In this document: piece by piece, positions 52,687 through 60,707 of the stretch
Numbering within the stretch: position 1 is the first letter of the stretch
Layout of the letters: every line of letters starts with the position of its first letter
DNA from: Candidatus Omnitrophota bacterium
Lineage (GTDB): Bacteria > Omnitrophota > Omnitrophia > Omnitrophales > Aquincolibacteriaceae
NCBI GenBank assembly: GCA_020632475.1
Contig: JACKFM010000001.1
Coordinates: 496,001 to 560,000 of the forward strand
Direction: 5' to 3'
Length of the DNA stretch: 64,000 bases
The notes under the pieces: generated by a model
Seen by the model: the letters and a program-made list of their open reading frames with translations, nothing else
Told to the model about the DNA's origin: nothing
The model's database searches: none
Position numbers and translations under genes: made by a program

Positions 52687-53880
52687 ATGACTAGCATGCA
52701 TGTCCTTTTAATTGAAGACAATATCATCGAAACGAAAGTCATGACGGCGATTCTCTCCAAAGCCGATAATCCCTCCATCCATTTTCGTGCGGCAGCTTCA
52801 TTGAACGAAGGGTTGGAGCAGCTTAAAGACTTTTCGGCAGATCTGATTCTATTGGACCTTACCCTTCCCGACAGCGAGGGAATTGAGACCTTCTTGAAGG
52901 CTCAGCAGGAAGCCCCGGACATTGCCATTATCGTTCTGACCGGGTTGGATGACGAAACCGTTGCTTTGGAAGCATTGCGGCATGGAGCACAGGATTATCT
53001 GATTAAAGGGCAGACCGAGCCCAGGATGCTCCTGAGGATTATGAATTATGCCTGTGAGCGTAAGAAAATAGAATTGAAATTAAAAGATACACTCAAGTCA
53101 TTAAAAAAATCAAACGAAAAACTCAAAGAAACACGCCTTCAGCTGATTCAGGCCGCAAAACTTGAAGTCGTCGGCCGGCTTGCCGCCGGCGTGGCCCATG
53201 AGGTTAAAAACCCATTGGCGATGCTTCGTATGGGAGTTGATTATTTTAAAGAACGCGGAATGGATAATGATAAAGATACGTTTATGCTTCAATCTATGGT
53301 GGATGCGATTCGCCGGGCCGATATGGTGATCAAGGAGATGCTGGATTTTTCCAGCCTGCAGGAATTGCAGATCAAATCTGAGAATTTAGGGAAAGTCATC
53401 GAAAGGTCTTTACTCCTGATTCAGCACGAATTGACGAAGGCTCAGGTTCGTTTGGTCAGAAAATTCTCACCGGAACTCCAGGAAGTCAAGATTGACCGAA
53501 ACCGGTTTGAACAGGTTTTGATTAATTTATGTACAAATGCCGTTCATGCGATGACCGGCGACGGAACCCTGACAATCGAGACCGAAAAACAAATTCTGGA
53601 TAAACCCGGGGGGATTGTCGGATCCCGCACCAATGATATTTTTGCGGTTGGTGACGAAATCGCGGTCATCCGCATTAAGGATACCGGTCCGGGGATCCCC
53701 GAGGAATTAATCGATAAGATCTTTGATCCTTTTTTTACGACCAAACGCGACGACGGGGGTACGGGCTTGGGATTGAGTATTGTTAAAAGTATTATTCAAT
53801 TGCATAACGGTTATATTAAAATTGAAAATAATAAAGAAGCCAAGGGGGCATGTATGACCATCATGCTCCGCCTGGCATAA
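52687..53880 (+). CDS. Hybrid receiver - histidine kinase
   Basis: 397 residues. The N-terminal receiver has DN (11-12), Asp57 (ILLDLTLPD) and Lys107 (YLIKGQ). A coiled coil leads to a HisKA domain, GVAHEVKNPLAML with His171, and a HATPase domain with NLCTNAVHAM (N-box), DTGPGIPEE, FFTTK and GGTGLGLS. No membrane segment, so it is a cytoplasmic kinase controlled by an upstream phosphate donor. ATG at 52687 is preferred over a TTG six bases earlier (AAGG nine bases before the ATG). The next gene, 24 bp downstream, encodes a lone receiver that is the likely target. Confidence 0.93.
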   Translation: MTSMHVLLIEDNIIETKVMTAILSKADNPSIHFRAAASLNEGLEQLKDFSADLILLDLTLPDSEGIETFLKAQQEAPDIAIIVLTGLDDETVALEALRHGAQDYLIKGQTEPRMLLRIMNYACERKKIELKLKDTLKSLKKSNEKLKETRLQLIQAAKLEVVGRLAAGVAHEVKNPLAMLRMGVDYFKERGMDNDKDTFMLQSMVDAIRRADMVIKEMLDFSSLQELQIKSENLGKVIERSLLLIQHELTKAQVRLVRKFSPELQEVKIDRNRFEQVLINLCTNAVHAMTGDGTLTIETEKQILDKPGGIVGSRTNDIFAVGDEIAVIRIKDTGPGIPEELIDKIFDPFFTTKRDDGGTGLGLSIVKSIIQLHNGYIKIENNKEAKGACMTIMLRLA

Positions 53881-53904
53881 ATAATCAAAAACGGGGGATA
53901 CAAT

Positions 53905-54267
53905 ATGAAAAAAATCCTTGTGATTGATGATGAGATCAACTTTGCACAGATGATCAAAATCAATCTTGAAGCAACTCAAAAATATGAAGTGGATACGGCC
54001 AATAATGCGATGGAAGGGTATGAGAAAATCAAAATCAATACCTATGACGTGATCTTCCTGGATGTTCTGATGCCTAAAATTGAAGGGCATGTGGCTTTGG
54101 GTGAAATTAAGAAATTATGTAATACCCCTGTGGTCGTGATATCGGCTTATATGGCGCCGCAGCAGAAATCAACGATTATCAGATTGGGCGCCTTTGCCTG
54201 TCTTGAAAAACCGATTGATTTGCAGACGATTGAAGCCGCCATTTCGGCGATTGCCGAACAGGCCTGA
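53905..54267 (+). CDS. Single-domain response regulator
   Basis: 120 residues, only a receiver: VIDDE (acidic pair D8-D9), Asp53 (FLDVLMP), Ser80 (VVVISAY) and Lys102 (CLEKPID). There is no output domain, so it acts through protein contacts, CheY/Spo0F-like. GGGGGATA-type ribosome binding site upstream. It is almost certainly partner to the hybrid kinase encoded just before it. Confidence 0.94.
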   Translation: MKKILVIDDEINFAQMIKINLEATQKYEVDTANNAMEGYEKIKINTYDVIFLDVLMPKIEGHVALGEIKKLCNTPVVVISAYMAPQQKSTIIRLGAFACLEKPIDLQTIEAAISAIAEQA

Positions 54268-54276
54268 ACAGTGGGG

Positions 54277-56505
54277 CTATTTGCTCGAAGCTGTCCAGGA
54301 ACCATCCCAGACAGACGGTGGCGGATTGACTTTGAACTGATCGATTCTCGTATGGTAAAGCCTGCAGAAAGTTTTAAGATTCCACCCCTGGACTTCCATT
54401 TTTTCGATTTCCTGCAAGGATTCCTCGGCCCCCTGCCAATTTCTTAACCGATAAGCATTGAGAAGAGCGTTCGTTTGATGCTGTAAACTTTTGAATGTCT
54501 CGGTATCCTGGAGGAGTTCATCCCCGATGAGTGCATAAATTCTTGAAGGCCGGTCTTTGCCTTTAACCCGGATCAGATCCAGTTCTATGCAGGATAAAGA
54601 ACGATTTGCTAAGAAAGTTTTTTCGCCAATGATAATTTCGGTCCCGTAAGTTTTTGAAAGCCCCTCAAGCCGTGAGGCTAGATTGACTTCATCGCCCAGA
54701 ACTGTATAGTCAAAGCGTTGGTCAGAGCCCATGTTGCCGACACAGCACTCGCCCGTATTAATGCCGATCCCCGTGCAGATTTCGACAAATTTTTTCCCCT
54801 GGTGATGGACTCGTTCCTTCATCCGGACATTCCAATCTTTCAGATGCTGCTGCATTTTTAAGGCAGCACGGCAGGCCCGCTCGGCATGTTGTCCATCACT
54901 CAAAGGAGCACCCCAAAAGGCCATAATGCAATCCCCCATATACTTATCGATGGTTCCTTTTTCTCTCATAATAATTTCAGACATCGGGGTCAGATATTGG
55001 TTCATGAATTTTGTCAATTCTTCGGCCGTGAGCAATTCCGAGAGATTTGTGAAATTACGGATATCGGCAAACAATACGGACATGGGTTTGGTTTCACCTC
55101 CCAGTTTAAGCCGGTGAGGATTTTTGACCAGCTCTTCCAAAAGGGCCGGAGAGAGATAATGACTGAAGGCTTCCCGGACTTGTTTTTTTTCAGAATCGGT
55201 TTGAAGAAAATGAATCAGCGAACTGATTAAATAGAGAATAAGAATTAAAAAAGAAGGGACAATGGGGTCGATCAAAAACGAAAAGTTTGAAAAGGCAAAC
55301 CAGCAGGCGGCAAGAGCCGAAAGAATGGCTGCCGAGGCGGTTAGTGCGCACCATGCCGCTCCGGCAACGGGCATAAGAAAAATAAGACATGATCCGAAGA
55401 CGATCCAGGTCAGAAATTCGGCGCCTTCAATCCAGTCGGGGCGGTAGAGAAACTGCCGGTTGATAATTTGCTCAAGAACCTGAGCGTGGATTTCAACACC
55501 CGCGGCAACGGGATTCAGCGGTGTCGCCCGGATGTCTTTGAGTCCTGCCGCACTAGTCCCGATGAGAATAAGGGCATTTTTAAGCGGCCGAAGCTCAGCT
55601 TTCGGGTCAAAAATTTTCCAGGCGGGGATAGAACGCTTTTCAACCGGTCCCGAATCATAGAGCCAGATTTGTCCTGCCGGCCCGGTCGGGATAATCAGAG
55701 AACCTATTTTGACGGCGGTGATCCCCGTTTTTTCTCCGAAACTGAGTTCGCCGTGAGCCCCGGCTGATTTGATGCCATAACCCGATGTATTCTGAGCCAC
55801 GCGCAGTATTTCTGCGGCCAGTGATGGCAGCAGTGTTTGATTGAGATTAAAGACCAAAGGAACACGGCGGATGATACCGTCTGTTTCAGTCAGGATATTG
55901 AAACTTCCGTTTCCAGATGCGTTTTGTGCAATTTGTTTCAGATTCGTTACGGCCCCTCGGAAAAGCGGCAGATAAGTGACCGGAGAGTCTCCTGAGTAGG
56001 CAAAGCCCGCTTTTTGAACCGGTTGTTGTTCATTGGCTTGAGTCGTTAAACTAAAACCCGTAATGACCGGTGCGTTTAAAATGGCCCGGCTAAAAAGCTG
56101 GTCATGGGACTCCGTGGTTTGGAGAACTTTTTGCAGTTCATCCTGATTAAAGCGAGTTGTCCATAGCGGAAGAATGTTTTCCGGCGAAGTCCGGTCCGGT
56201 TCAGCGAAAACGGCATCCCATGCGATGGCTGTAGCGCCTTGAACCTTAAGGCGTTCTATTAGACGCGCGCTAAGATTCCTGGGCCAGGGCCATTGCCCGA
56301 GTTTTTGCAGGCTTTCATCATCAATATCGACAATCACGACGGGGTTTTCAAGATAAGGCCTGGGCTTCATTTTTTGAAGATGATCGAAGACCTTGAGATC
56401 GGCAGATTTAAAAAGAGAAGGAAAGAAAAGCCGCAGAAAAACGGCCAGGATCAATGCGCACAACGGAACAATAATTTGAAAATGATTTTTGACTTTGGAT
56501 GTCAT
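54277..56505 (-). CDS. CHASE2-domain class III adenylate/guanylate cyclase
   Basis: 742 residues. One N-terminal membrane helix, a periplasmic CHASE2 domain (about 30-340; PVVIVDIDDESLQKLGQWPWPR at the start), three membrane helices (about 355-440) and a class III cyclase domain with SVLFADIRNFTNLSE (first metal Asp), IDKYMGDCIMAFWG (second Asp) and the late VLGDEVNLASRLEG (Asn and Arg). Makes cAMP or cGMP on the inner side in response to a periplasmic signal. Converges on the response-regulator gene with a 9-bp gap. An internal KAELRPL is inside a CHASE2-conserved segment and is a coincidence with the giant-protein motif. Confidence 0.93.
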   Translation of the reverse strand: MTSKVKNHFQIIVPLCALILAVFLRLFFPSLFKSADLKVFDHLQKMKPRPYLENPVVIVDIDDESLQKLGQWPWPRNLSARLIERLKVQGATAIAWDAVFAEPDRTSPENILPLWTTRFNQDELQKVLQTTESHDQLFSRAILNAPVITGFSLTTQANEQQPVQKAGFAYSGDSPVTYLPLFRGAVTNLKQIAQNASGNGSFNILTETDGIIRRVPLVFNLNQTLLPSLAAEILRVAQNTSGYGIKSAGAHGELSFGEKTGITAVKIGSLIIPTGPAGQIWLYDSGPVEKRSIPAWKIFDPKAELRPLKNALILIGTSAAGLKDIRATPLNPVAAGVEIHAQVLEQIINRQFLYRPDWIEGAEFLTWIVFGSCLIFLMPVAGAAWCALTASAAILSALAACWFAFSNFSFLIDPIVPSFLILILYLISSLIHFLQTDSEKKQVREAFSHYLSPALLEELVKNPHRLKLGGETKPMSVLFADIRNFTNLSELLTAEELTKFMNQYLTPMSEIIMREKGTIDKYMGDCIMAFWGAPLSDGQHAERACRAALKMQQHLKDWNVRMKERVHHQGKKFVEICTGIGINTGECCVGNMGSDQRFDYTVLGDEVNLASRLEGLSKTYGTEIIIGEKTFLANRSLSCIELDLIRVKGKDRPSRIYALIGDELLQDTETFKSLQHQTNALLNAYRLRNWQGAEESLQEIEKMEVQGWNLKTFCRLYHTRIDQFKVNPPPSVWDGSWTASSK

Positions 56506-56596
56506 GGATATTCTAAAAATGCCTGTTTAAACCAAATGGCGGTTAGCATTAACCATTTTGATAAGAAAATTATGAGTTTAAGCCCTGGTGGAATCC

Positions 56597-56677
56597 CTAG
56601 TACTGCGCGACAATTAATTTTATGGGTTCGCAGTACTGTACCGTCTACCAATAAAATCAAATGTCAGACGGTACTAG
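56597..56677 (+). repeat. CTAG-bounded twin-hairpin element, copy B
   Basis: 81 bp, CTAG to CTAG. Its sequence is the reverse complement of 3756-3836 with two differences, both in hairpin loops. Stems are AGTACTGCG/CGCAGTACT and GTACCGTCT/AGACGGTAC. It lies directly before the long-hairpin element L2. Confidence 0.88.
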
Positions 56678-56682
56678 AATCT

Positions 56683-56817
56683 GAAAAAGGAAAATATTAT
56701 TACGAAACGCGCCGCCTCACTAGGAGCTAACTTTGCCTGTAGGGCCTCAAAGGCAAAGCGGATCTCCTCATTTCGGCAATAGGCGCCAATTGTTTCTGCA
56801 CAATATTTTTCTTTTTC
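56683..56817. repeat. Long-hairpin element L2
   Basis: The outer arms, GAAAAAGGAAAATATT (56683-56698) and AATATTTTTCTTTTTC (56802-56817), pair with each other but differ from those of L1 at 30764, while the core is shared: GAAACGCGCC, TAGGAGC, GCCTGTA, GATCTCCT, GGCGCCAATTGTTTC. A right-end GGTTTCAACAGAACC at 56851-56865 matches the L1 right terminal repeat; the left terminal repeat is missing, where copy B of the twin-hairpin element now sits. Confidence 0.75.
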
Positions 56818-56871
56818 AAATGCACAAAAAATGATGCGCTATCACTTAGAGGTTTCAACAGAACCATAAGT

Positions 56872-58149
56872 TTATAGAATAATCGTAAGGGCCGTCATGT
56901 CATCGTGTTGGACGGCTCCTTGAGTAAATACTTTTAACCGGGAGAACACCGACTGCGAACACTCGTCTGCGTCTTTCCAATTCTCACCAAGCATTTGATA
57001 GAGATTTTTCAGGCCAAATTCACTGCCTTTGGAATTTCGGGCTTCGGTAATTCCGTCTGTATATAAAAAAAGCAAATCTTTTTTGGACAACCGGACTTGT
57101 GTCTGTTCATAAACCGTCCCCTCCAGCATCCCCAGGGGAATTCCCGCATTATCTTTTAGGGCTGTCACTTCACCGGAGTTTGCGTTTTTCAGCAAAGCCG
57201 CCTGATGTCCGGCCGAAGCATATTCGACCAGGCCGCTTACGGGATCAATGAATAAATAAAGGAGAGTCAGAAACATCCCGAAATGACTATGCTGGATTAA
57301 AATCCGATTAAGGTGGTTTAGTAACTCGGCCGGCTGCGTGGTTGTGGGAATCAGAAAACGAAAAGCTGATAATGCCTGTACCATATAAAGAGCCGCCGGA
57401 ACACCTTTGCCTGAGACATCACCGAGGATCACCGCGATTTTTTGATCCGGCAGCCGGACAATATCATAAAGATCGCCGCCGACCGAACGCGCCGGCAGAC
57501 TTTCGGCACTGATATCCATTTTGAGTTTGAGTGATCGGATATCCGGCAGAAATTTTTGCTGAATTTCATGAGCGATTCGAAGTTCCTGCCGGGCTTTCTC
57601 CTGTTGAATTAATTCCTTGTGCATGCGGGCATTTTCAAGCGAAATGGCGGCCTGATCTGCGAAAATAGAAAAAAGTTCCAGGTCATCATTTGAAAATTCA
57701 TGCCGTGTCAGCGGATTAATGGCCTGAATTACCCCGATAACCTTATCTTTATTTTTTAGGGGAACACAGAGTATGGCTTTGGTCTGAAATCCGGTCGATT
57801 CATCAAAACGGGAGGCGAAACGGGCGTCATGTTGTGTGTCATTGACAATCACCGCTTCTCCGGTTTGTGCGACATGTCCTGCGATCCCTTCACCCATTTT
57901 GATTCTGAACTTTTCGATTAACTCACTGCCCTTATCTCCTAATGCAACCTTGAAAACAAGATCGTTCGAGGCCGGTTCAATCAGCATTAAAGAAGCTGTT
58001 TGGGTATGCATGACGTCAGAGGCGGTGCTCATGATAATGCCGAGCAATTCATCCAGATCAAGACTTGAATTGATTTTTGCGGTGACGGCCAATACCTTGT
58101 GTAGATTTCTGACTGTCTGGCCCGCGGCGGATTCAGCATGCTGTTTCAT
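56872..58149 (-). CDS. GAF-domain PP2C/SpoIIE-type serine phosphatase (RsbU-like)
   Basis: 425 residues, cytoplasmic. A GAF domain (about 25-175; TASLMLIEPASNDLVFKVALG, IKMGEGIAGHVAQTGEAVIV), a coiled coil, and a SpoIIE domain (about 205-425) with GGDLYDIV, ILGDVSGKGVPAALYM (metal Asp), YASAGHQAALL and LLFLYTDGITEARN. It removes phosphate from anti-anti-sigma-type Ser/Thr sites under control of a small-molecule or light signal at the GAF domain. No anti-sigma gene is adjacent. It is followed 3' by the L2 element, and its start lies 15 bp after the stop of the DUF3307 gene, so the two are an operon. Confidence 0.93.
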   Translation of the reverse strand: MKQHAESAAGQTVRNLHKVLAVTAKINSSLDLDELLGIIMSTASDVMHTQTASLMLIEPASNDLVFKVALGDKGSELIEKFRIKMGEGIAGHVAQTGEAVIVNDTQHDARFASRFDESTGFQTKAILCVPLKNKDKVIGVIQAINPLTRHEFSNDDLELFSIFADQAAISLENARMHKELIQQEKARQELRIAHEIQQKFLPDIRSLKLKMDISAESLPARSVGGDLYDIVRLPDQKIAVILGDVSGKGVPAALYMVQALSAFRFLIPTTTQPAELLNHLNRILIQHSHFGMFLTLLYLFIDPVSGLVEYASAGHQAALLKNANSGEVTALKDNAGIPLGMLEGTVYEQTQVRLSKKDLLFLYTDGITEARNSKGSEFGLKNLYQMLGENWKDADECSQSVFSRLKVFTQGAVQHDDMTALTIIL

Positions 58150-58164
58150 GGCTTCTTTAATCCT

Positions 58165-58881
58165 TTATATCCATAAGTGTAGGGTTCGAAAGGCATAACC
58201 GGCCAGGGCGGCAATGGCGGCCCCTGAAATAAAATCGAAAAAATTTCTGAGCGGTCTAAAAGGAATACGGAGCAATCCGCTTAGAAAAACGGCCAAAAGC
58301 ATGAGCGGATTTGCCGTGAAAAAATAAAAAGTCACAATGGATCCACGTTCAAAAATGCCGTGGAACATTTCAAAAGAAGTAATGTAATAGTCTTTACGCG
58401 AAGCAGGCGTGAAGCTCTTTCTGAAAGCGTTTAAAAAATAGGCGCAACCGAAAGTTGCCAATAAAAAGGCAATTGCAAAATAAGTCCAGCTTTCCTCGAA
58501 ATAGCCGTAATTGAGAAACGCTAAATCGGGAAATCCTAATTTTTGCCGGCTGAGCGGAAAATACAGAATCGAGGCAATGACCAGGGCATGAATGATTTGA
58601 TCGAGAGTGAACAGAAAAAAAGTTGCCTGCGGAAACCTTTTTTGTAACTGATATTTAATCAGATCCTGGCAGAGATGAACCAGCCCCAGAGCACCAATGA
58701 ATTTCCAGATAAAGCCATGCGAAAGATAGGGGGAGACCAGGAGTAATGAAAAACCGATGTGAATAATCACGTGTAGAAAGTGGCCCAGCACATGCCTGAC
58801 CTTTAAGCGGTAGAGCTCTTCAAATTGGAATACAAAATCACCTAACAGGTGGGCAACATAGAGCTTACAGAATAAGAACAT
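58165..58881 (-). CDS. DUF3307 membrane protein
   Basis: 238 residues, six to seven hydrophobic segments. The N-terminus MFLFCKLYVAHLLGDFVFQ followed by a His-rich GHFLHVIIHIGFSL and LVHLCQDLIKYQL, then LFTLDQIIHALVI, matches DUF3307, a membrane family of unknown function with conserved His and Asp. Start set at ATG 58881 because AAAGGA is 7 bp upstream; an ATG at 58902 adds seven residues. First gene of the operon with the SpoIIE phosphatase. Confidence 0.8.
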   Translation of the reverse strand: MFLFCKLYVAHLLGDFVFQFEELYRLKVRHVLGHFLHVIIHIGFSLLLVSPYLSHGFIWKFIGALGLVHLCQDLIKYQLQKRFPQATFFLFTLDQIIHALVIASILYFPLSRQKLGFPDLAFLNYGYFEESWTYFAIAFLLATFGCAYFLNAFRKSFTPASRKDYYITSFEMFHGIFERGSIVTFYFFTANPLMLLAVFLSGLLRIPFRPLRNFFDFISGAAIAALAGYAFRTLHLWI

Positions 58882-58902
58882 TAAGACATCCTTTCCTTGC
58901 AT

Positions 58903-59205
58903 GGGTGGTTTTGGACCGGTTTTGAGGGCTAAGTCCCGGATTCTATATTATCGGTCTATCTGATCTAACCATTGATACGTCTTTTGAATAATCTGCTTGT
59001 TTAATTTCTCTGTAACCCATTTTAAATATTTGACTTATGTGAAAATTTGAAAATTTTTTAAGGTTTTGAACTATTAGGTATGACCATTATAGGAAACCAG
59101 TTATTTACCCGATAATCTTAGCATCAGCTTTTTAAGAAGTTTTAGCAAAACATTTACTTATTGTTGAGCCCATAACTGTCTGCTATCAATATAGTTACGA
59201 ATTTT
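58903..59205. other. AT-rich divergent intergenic region
   Basis: 303 bp, clearly richer in A+T than the neighbouring genes, between divergent genes. It contains no gene and no strong hairpin. TTGAGC at 59164 with CAATAT 17 bp later could be a sigma-70-type promoter for the small HTH-like gene. Confidence 0.35.
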
Positions 59206-59214
59206 TTGGCAATA

Positions 59215-59421
59215 ATGAAAATGACTATTCGTGAAATAAAGCTTTTACGAAAAAATCTCAATGTTCGAATTCTTGAAGTTGCAGCCATGAGCGGATTACC
59301 CGCCGGGTTGATCGAGCAGATCGAAGCCGAACAAATTGTTGCGTTGGAGTCGGATCTTGAAAGGATTCATCACGCACTCAAAGAAATCGAACACGCCCGG
59401 GAGATATTGAGCGATGAATAA
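59215..59421 (+). CDS. Small HTH-like (XRE-type) protein
   Basis: 68 residues. The stretch TIREIKLLRKNLNVRILEVAAMSGLPAGLIEQIEA (read as a helix, a turn and a recognition helix) resembles the first half of an XRE/Cro helix-turn-helix domain, followed by a helix likely used for dimerisation. The usual fourth and fifth helices are short. Might regulate its own operon. Its 3' end overlaps the RmlD-like gene by 8 bp, so they are co-translated. ATG 59215 is used; TTG 59206 is in frame. Confidence 0.6.
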   Translation: MKMTIREIKLLRKNLNVRILEVAAMSGLPAGLIEQIEAEQIVALESDLERIHHALKEIEHAREILSDE

Positions 59422-60286
59422 ACACAAAAGGGTTTTGATCTCCGGATTAAATGGTTTAATCGGGTGGCATCTCTTTTGTGAAGCTCAAAAAAAATTTTCA
59501 GCATTCGGAACCTACCGCAAAGAACATCCCGTTTTTGATCATGCCCGGTTTTTCCGTATTGATCTCCATGATGAAGATCAGATCCGTGAAGTTTTTGAAA
59601 AGGTCAAACCCCATTATTTTATTCACGCATGGGCCATGTGCGATTTGGATATTTGTGAGACCTATCCGGGCATGGCGCATCGTATCAATGTTGAGGGAAC
59701 CGAAAAAATGCTGCGTGCGGCCGAACAGTCCGGATGCGTGGAGAAGTTCGTCTATATTTCTACCGACCATGTCTTTGACGGTGAAAACGGAAGCTATGAT
59801 GAAGATGCCCGGCCCAATCCCAAGCATGTTTATGGCCGGACAAAAAGACAGGCTGAGATGCTTGTTGAAAAAACATCCCTTCCGTTTCTGATCATCAGAC
59901 CCGGATTAGTCATAGGGCAAAGTCTTCAGGGTAATAAGGGTCCCCGTGACTTTCTATTTTCCAGAATAGACGCCCGCAAACCGACCCATCTTTTTACGGA
60001 TGAATACAGGACGCCTGTACGTGGCGTTGACTTGGCCCGGAGGGTCTTGGACCTAGCCGTATCCTCTGAAACCGGGGTCTTTCATATTGCCGGGAGAAAA
60101 AGGTTTGACCGTTATCAACTGGGCTGTCAACTGGCTTTCAGTCACGGTGTTAGAGCCGATTATATTTTTCCGAGACTGCGTCGTGACGATGCTTGGGCAC
60201 ATATCCGTCCGCATGATTTGAGTTTGAAGTCCAACAGAACAGGGGCGTGGGTAAGCCATGAATCGGTTTTAATGCCTTGCCGCTAA
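59414..60286 (+). CDS. RmlD-like NAD(P)-dependent sugar reductase (extended SDR)
   Basis: 290 residues. The dinucleotide motif reads SGLNGLIGWHLF (a GxxGxxG variant), the active site has STDHVFDG and YGRTKRQAE (Tyr-x3-Lys, about residues 138-146), as in dTDP-4-dehydrorhamnose reductases and related methionine adenosyltransferase beta-like SDRs. It would make a deoxysugar nucleotide or a related reduced product. The gene overlaps the HTH-like gene and is followed by a small secreted protein gene. Confidence 0.87.
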   Translation: MNKHKRVLISGLNGLIGWHLFCEAQKKFSAFGTYRKEHPVFDHARFFRIDLHDEDQIREVFEKVKPHYFIHAWAMCDLDICETYPGMAHRINVEGTEKMLRAAEQSGCVEKFVYISTDHVFDGENGSYDEDARPNPKHVYGRTKRQAEMLVEKTSLPFLIIRPGLVIGQSLQGNKGPRDFLFSRIDARKPTHLFTDEYRTPVRGVDLARRVLDLAVSSETGVFHIAGRKRFDRYQLGCQLAFSHGVRADYIFPRLRRDDAWAHIRPHDLSLKSNRTGAWVSHESVLMPCR

Positions 60287-60313
60287 CCCTTAAAATTAAG
60301 GAGGTTTTTGCCA

Positions 60314-60562
60314 ATGAAACAAACTTTTTTAGGAAGATTTTCACCGCTGTTTCTTCTGCTTCTTTCCCTCATGTCGACGGGAGCCTATTTTGTCCCCGTG
60401 GCTGTGGATGTTCCGGTTTTGAATCCTGCGCATAATGTGATTGATGGACTGCCGGTCGTATTAGAAGATGCACTGGTCGTCTCTGAGGATTCAAAATCCT
60501 TATGGGTTGAAGATTTGAACGGTTTATACAAGAGCAGACGGTTATTTGCGATTTCCAGCTAA
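60314..60562 (+). CDS. Small secreted or anchored protein
   Basis: 82 residues. AAGGAGG nine bases before the ATG is a near-perfect ribosome binding site. A hydrophobic stretch (FLGRFSPLFLLLLSLMSTGA) could be a signal peptide or anchor; the remaining 55 residues are acidic (DVPVLNPAHNVIDGLPVVLEDALVV) with a basic end. No family recognised. It is 27 bp downstream of the RmlD-like gene. Confidence 0.6.
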   Translation: MKQTFLGRFSPLFLLLLSLMSTGAYFVPVAVDVPVLNPAHNVIDGLPVVLEDALVVSEDSKSLWVEDLNGLYKSRRLFAISS

Positions 60563-60707
60563 TCTTTTTGATTCTGTAAATCCCGGATTCCCGTCATTAA
60601 AAAAGATTTTTTCTGCCTTGTGGAACACTATCTTTTTGTTTTCCTGCCTTAAATTTCTCTACGCGCACGGTTCTTCAGCGATATAATAGAACTTCGAAAA
60701 TTCAATC

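Noticed and set aside
54277..56505. KAELRPL in the CHASE2 cyclase as a ninth example of the giant-protein motif
   Set aside because: It lies in a segment of the CHASE2 domain that is conserved in position, not in a linker, so chance is the simpler explanation.
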